Translations under genes and position numbers: made by a program
Notes under the pieces: generated by a model
The model's input: the letters and a program-made list of their open reading frames with translations, nothing else
The model's database searches: none
Told to the model about the DNA's origin: nothing
Assembly (NCBI GenBank): GCA_003165115.1
Contig: PLSJ01000210.1
Coordinates: forward strand, 1,236-9,144
DNA length: 7,909 nucleotides
From: Syntrophaceae bacterium
GTDB taxonomy: Bacteria > Desulfobacterota > Syntrophorhabdia > Syntrophorhabdales > WCHB1-27
Direction of reading: 5' to 3'
Shown here: positions 5,328 to 7,909 of the stretch, one piece after another
Numbering within the stretch: position 1 is the first letter of the stretch
Layout: each line of letters opens with the position of its first letter

Positions 5328-6589
5328 TACCTGATGAACCTCGGCATGGACTGGCTGCCGCCGGTGCCCCCGGTCTTCAACGGCCTGGACGAAGATTCGA
5401 CGATCACCTCCTGGCCCTCCCGCACATCCCCCTTCGTGACCTCGCTGAAGGTGCCGTCGCTGATGCCTATGGTAACCGGGACCCGTTGAGGCGCGCCCTT
5501 CTTTTGCATGATCCAGACGGCATAGGTCCTCGCGCCGGCCTGCCGGCCTCCCGTCCTGCCGCCCGAAGGCAGCGCGCCTCCCGACGGCCTCCCGACGGCC
5601 TTATCGGAAGGCGCCGCCTGGAGGTTGACCCCGTCCTTCTCGGTGGGCCTGAACCGGAGGGCGGCGTTGGGCGCCTTGAGGACCCCTTCCTTGCTCGCGA
5701 CGACGATGGAGACGTTCGCGGTCATGCCGGGCATCAGCTTGAGGTCCGTGTTGTCCACCGTGATGACCACGTCGTAGGTCACGACGTTCTGGACCACTAT
5801 GGGGGCTATGCGTATCTGCTTAACCGTGCCGCGGAAGATGCGGTCGGGATAGGCGTCGACGGTGAATTCCACATCCTGCGTGACCTTCACCCGGCCGATA
5901 TCGGCTTCGTCGACATTGGTGTCGATCTGCATTTTGGTGAGGTCCTGGGCTATGGTGAAAAGCGTCGGCGTGGTGAAGCTTGCCGCCACCGTCTGGCCCA
6001 CATCGACGTTCCGCGAAACTACCACGCCGTCGACGGGACAGACGATCTTTGTGTAGGCGAGATTGATTTCCGCGGAATGGAGGACCGCTTCCATTTGCTT
6101 CGCGTTGTGACTGTCGGCGGCCAATTGCGCCTCGCCGGCGTCGTGCGTTGCCTCCGCGGCGGTCAGGTCGGCCTCCGCGATATAGCCTTTGGCAAAGAGT
6201 TTCTTGTCCCTGTCCCTGATCCGCGTCGAGTCGGCCAGCGTTGCCCTGTCCTTTTGGACCATCGCCCGTGCCTCGGCGAGGTTCGCCTTCGCGTTGTCGA
6301 CCGCCGCCTCGAAGGTCGCGGGGTCTATCTCGGCGACGATCTGCCCCTTCTTCACCGGGGAGTTGAAATCGGCATGGAGCTTCTTGATCATGCCCGAGAC
6401 CTGGGTGCCGACGAGGACGGTGGTCACGGCGTTCAGGGTGCCCGTCGCCGTCACCGTTGATCTCAGGTTGCCCCTGACGACCGGCATCGTCTTGAATTTG
6501 GGTACGTTGTCCCTGCCCCTCGCGTAGATCGCGACGCCCGCACCGACCAGCGCGACTATCCCCAACGTAATCAGTATCTTCTTCATCAT
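5327..6589 (-). CDS. macA: MacA-type periplasmic adaptor (HlyD/RND membrane-fusion family), 420 aa
   Basis: Membrane-fusion protein that bridges the inner-membrane transporter and the TolC-type channel. Visible parts: N-terminal membrane anchor about residues 4-22; lipoyl half-motif with GTQVSGMIKKLHADFNSPVKKGQIVAEID (about 61-89); an alpha-helical coiled-coil hairpin about 91-176, of the length used to contact TolC; second lipoyl half around KIVCPVDGVVVSRNVDVGQTV (181-201); beta-barrel and membrane-proximal domains from about 210 to the end, with LKLMPGMTANVSIVV (283-297). A Gly/Pro/Ser/Arg-rich insert lies at about 315-355 and the C-terminal 20 or so residues are Gly/Ser-rich. Two adjacent ATGs (6589 and 6586) are possible starts; the SD-like AGGAA lies 4 or 7 bases upstream, so the second is slightly better placed. 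The start overlaps the TolC stop, indicating coupling. Confidence 0.95.
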   Translation of the reverse strand: MMKKILITLGIVALVGAGVAIYARGRDNVPKFKTMPVVRGNLRSTVTATGTLNAVTTVLVGTQVSGMIKKLHADFNSPVKKGQIVAEIDPATFEAAVDNAKANLAEARAMVQKDRATLADSTRIRDRDKKLFAKGYIAEADLTAAEATHDAGEAQLAADSHNAKQMEAVLHSAEINLAYTKIVCPVDGVVVSRNVDVGQTVAASFTTPTLFTIAQDLTKMQIDTNVDEADIGRVKVTQDVEFTVDAYPDRIFRGTVKQIRIAPIVVQNVVTYDVVITVDNTDLKLMPGMTANVSIVVASKEGVLKAPNAALRFRPTEKDGVNLQAAPSDKAVGRPSGGALPSGGRTGGRQAGARTYAVWIMQKKGAPQRVPVTIGISDGTFSEVTKGDVREGQEVIVESSSRPLKTGGTGGSQSMPRFIR

Positions 6590-7909
6590 CTTATTCCTAT
6601 GTCGTTCTGTATGGACGCCTGGGCGTTTTTGTAGGTCGCGAGGGCCTGCGTGTAAGCCACCTCGGCGTTGCCCTGGGTCACGACCGCATCTATCACATCG
6701 AGGGCTATTCCCACCCCTTCGCGGTACCTGCCGGTGGCGAGCTCGACGTTCTCCTTCGCCTGCCTCACCGCAACGGCGGACGTCGCGATGCTCTGCGCCG
6801 CCGTGCCGAGCGTCAGGTAGTCCTGGTGGACCTGGGTGAATATGGTAAGGCGGAGGCTGCGCTCGTTCGCGTCGGCCACCCCCAGGTTGGCCTGCGCCTG
6901 CTGCACCTGGTAGCGCGTAAGAAAGCCGTTGAAAATGGGGATGGAAAGGTTAAGCCCGGCGCTCCAGCCGCTCTGAAGGGGAAAATCCGTGCCCGTATAG
7001 TAGTAGTTTGCATTGGCGTTAAGCTGCGGCAGATAGCCCTCCCGGGCCAGCGTGACCGACTGGCGCGCCGCGAGCCTCTTCTTTACCAAGGACTGCAGGT
7101 CGGGCCTGCGGTCGTAGGCGGTGGCGAGCGCCTCTTCGGGGGAAAGCTCGAACTTTGTGTAGGCGAGCAGGTCTTCCAGGCGATACTCGGTTGCGTCGGG
7201 GACGGCCATGGCGCTGCTCAGGGTCAAACGGGTGAGCCGCACCTGGTTTTCCGCCTGGATGAGGGTCAACTGGGCATTGCTCAGGTTGACCTCGGCCTGG
7301 GTGACGTCGAATCTTGTCTTTGTCCCGATCTCGAACAAGCTGCGCGCCTGGTCGAGGTGCTCCTGGAGCTGTGTGGCGGCCTGCCTGGCCGTGTCCAGGT
7401 TGCGCTCGGCCTGGAGGGCGTTGTAATAAGCCTGTTTCACATTGAGGGCAACGGTATTCTCCGTCGTCGCCAGGTCATGGCGCGAGGACTGCGCGGTCAG
7501 GGTGTTGATCTTCACCTGACTCGACGTCCGCCCGAAGTCGTAGACCGTCTGGCTCAGGGTCATGCTGCCGGTGTAGAGGTCATAGGCGCTCACGCCCCCG
7601 CTCGCCGCGTTCGAACTCGAGGAGACTGCGGTTGCCCCCGTCGTGGTAGTGGCGACCGTGGCGCGGGCCCCCGATGAGGGAGGGGAGACGCGGGTAAAGA
7701 CCATCGATGCGTTCACCTGCGGGTAATAGCTCGACCGTGCCTGACCGATGAGGGCCTCGTTGGCCTTTACCGTATACGTGCCGGCCGTGATGGTCGGCTG
7801 GTTCGTGAGGGCGATCTCGATCGCGTGGATAAGGGTGAGCACTTCCCCCGGGGCAATGGCCTGCGCCGAAACCATCGACGGCAGGAGCAGGAAGAGATGG
7901 AGCGCGGCC
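6586..7909 (-). CDS. TolC-type outer-membrane efflux protein, 5' end cut by window edge
   Basis: Outer-membrane channel of the pump, with the two outer-membrane efflux (OEP) repeats expected of TolC relatives. Counting from Met at 7875: first repeat about 12-220 with SYYPQVNASMVFTRVSP (49-65) and MTLSQTVYDFGRTSSQV (105-121); second repeat about 245-429 with the hallmark DRRPDLQSL (255-263), GYLPQLNANANYYYTG (280-295) and GLNLSIPIFNGFLTRYQVQQA (307-327). The true start is outside the window: upstream of Met at 7875 the frame stays open to base 7909, reading AALHLFLLLPS, and together with MVSAQA forms the hydrophobic core and cleavage site of a signal peptide, so 7875 is not the start. An S/T/A-rich insert at about 66-97 falls between predicted strands of the first beta region. 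The TGA (6586-6588) overlaps the adaptor start. Confidence 0.95.
   Translation of the reverse strand, partial: AALHLFLLLPSMVSAQAIAPGEVLTLIHAIEIALTNQPTITAGTYTVKANEALIGQARSSYYPQVNASMVFTRVSPPSSGARATVATTTTGATAVSSSSNAASGGVSAYDLYTGSMTLSQTVYDFGRTSSQVKINTLTAQSSRHDLATTENTVALNVKQAYYNALQAERNLDTARQAATQLQEHLDQARSLFEIGTKTRFDVTQAEVNLSNAQLTLIQAENQVRLTRLTLSSAMAVPDATEYRLEDLLAYTKFELSPEEALATAYDRRPDLQSLVKKRLAARQSVTLAREGYLPQLNANANYYYTGTDFPLQSGWSAGLNLSIPIFNGFLTRYQVQQAQANLGVADANERSLRLTIFTQVHQDYLTLGTAAQSIATSAVAVRQAKENVELATGRYREGVGIALDVIDAVVTQGNAEVAYTQALATYKNAQASIQNDIGIR

Noticed and set aside
5309..6460. A 383-codon plus-strand open frame
   Set aside because: Antisense to the adaptor gene, with no domain and no ribosome site.
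6826..7677. A 283-codon plus-strand open frame
   Set aside because: Antisense to the TolC homologue, whose OEP motifs are clear.

Overview
The window is ordinary-looking, GC-rich bacterial chromosome with dense, mostly minus-strand genes, strong Shine-Dalgarno (SD) sequences and some GTG/TTG starts. The combination of a fatty-acid/aromatic-acid type acyl-CoA ligase, a MacA/MacB/TolC-type efflux operon with separate ATPase and permease genes, a DUF4412-like exported protein and a short protein with a 'PSWRDIDKKRD' motif suggests a Gram-negative anaerobe of the Desulfobacterota (deltaproteobacterial) type, possibly Syntrophorhabdus-like. The Gram-negative call is firm, because an outer-membrane TolC homologue and a periplasmic adaptor are present. 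The taxon is inference only.

Layout, left to right. (1) 1-1445, minus: an AMP-forming acyl-CoA synthetase that runs off the left edge and lacks its last C-terminal residues, with a probable promoter at about 1498-1527. (2) 1561-2055, minus: an unrecognised 164-residue charged/helical protein with its own sigma70-like promoter and a very short leader. (3) 2116-2146: a strong intrinsic terminator for the next gene. (4) 2176-2376, minus: a 66-residue cold-shock protein with a perfect AAGGAGGT ribosome site. (5) 2377-2706: a roughly 330-base gap between the divergent cold-shock gene and an exported-protein gene. It holds several inverted repeats compatible with a structured cold-shock mRNA leader, plus a pair of 17-base direct repeats. 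(6) 2707-3342, plus: a secreted LolA/DUF4412-like protein. (7) 3374-7909, minus: a tightly coupled four-gene operon in the order TolC-type channel, MacA-type adaptor, ABC ATPase, MacB-type permease. The TolC gene runs off the right edge within its signal peptide.

How the genes work together. The four right-hand genes encode a complete tripartite ABC efflux pump: an inner-membrane permease energised by the ATPase, a periplasmic adaptor, and an outer-membrane channel. The TolC/adaptor junction overlaps (ATGATG) and the adaptor/ATPase junction is TAATG, which implies translational coupling. The remaining genes look like independent units. The main point for a second look is the long, structure-prone leader and repeat pair around the cold-shock gene. 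No tRNA, rRNA, CRISPR, insertion sequence, or convincing new multi-gene system was found.
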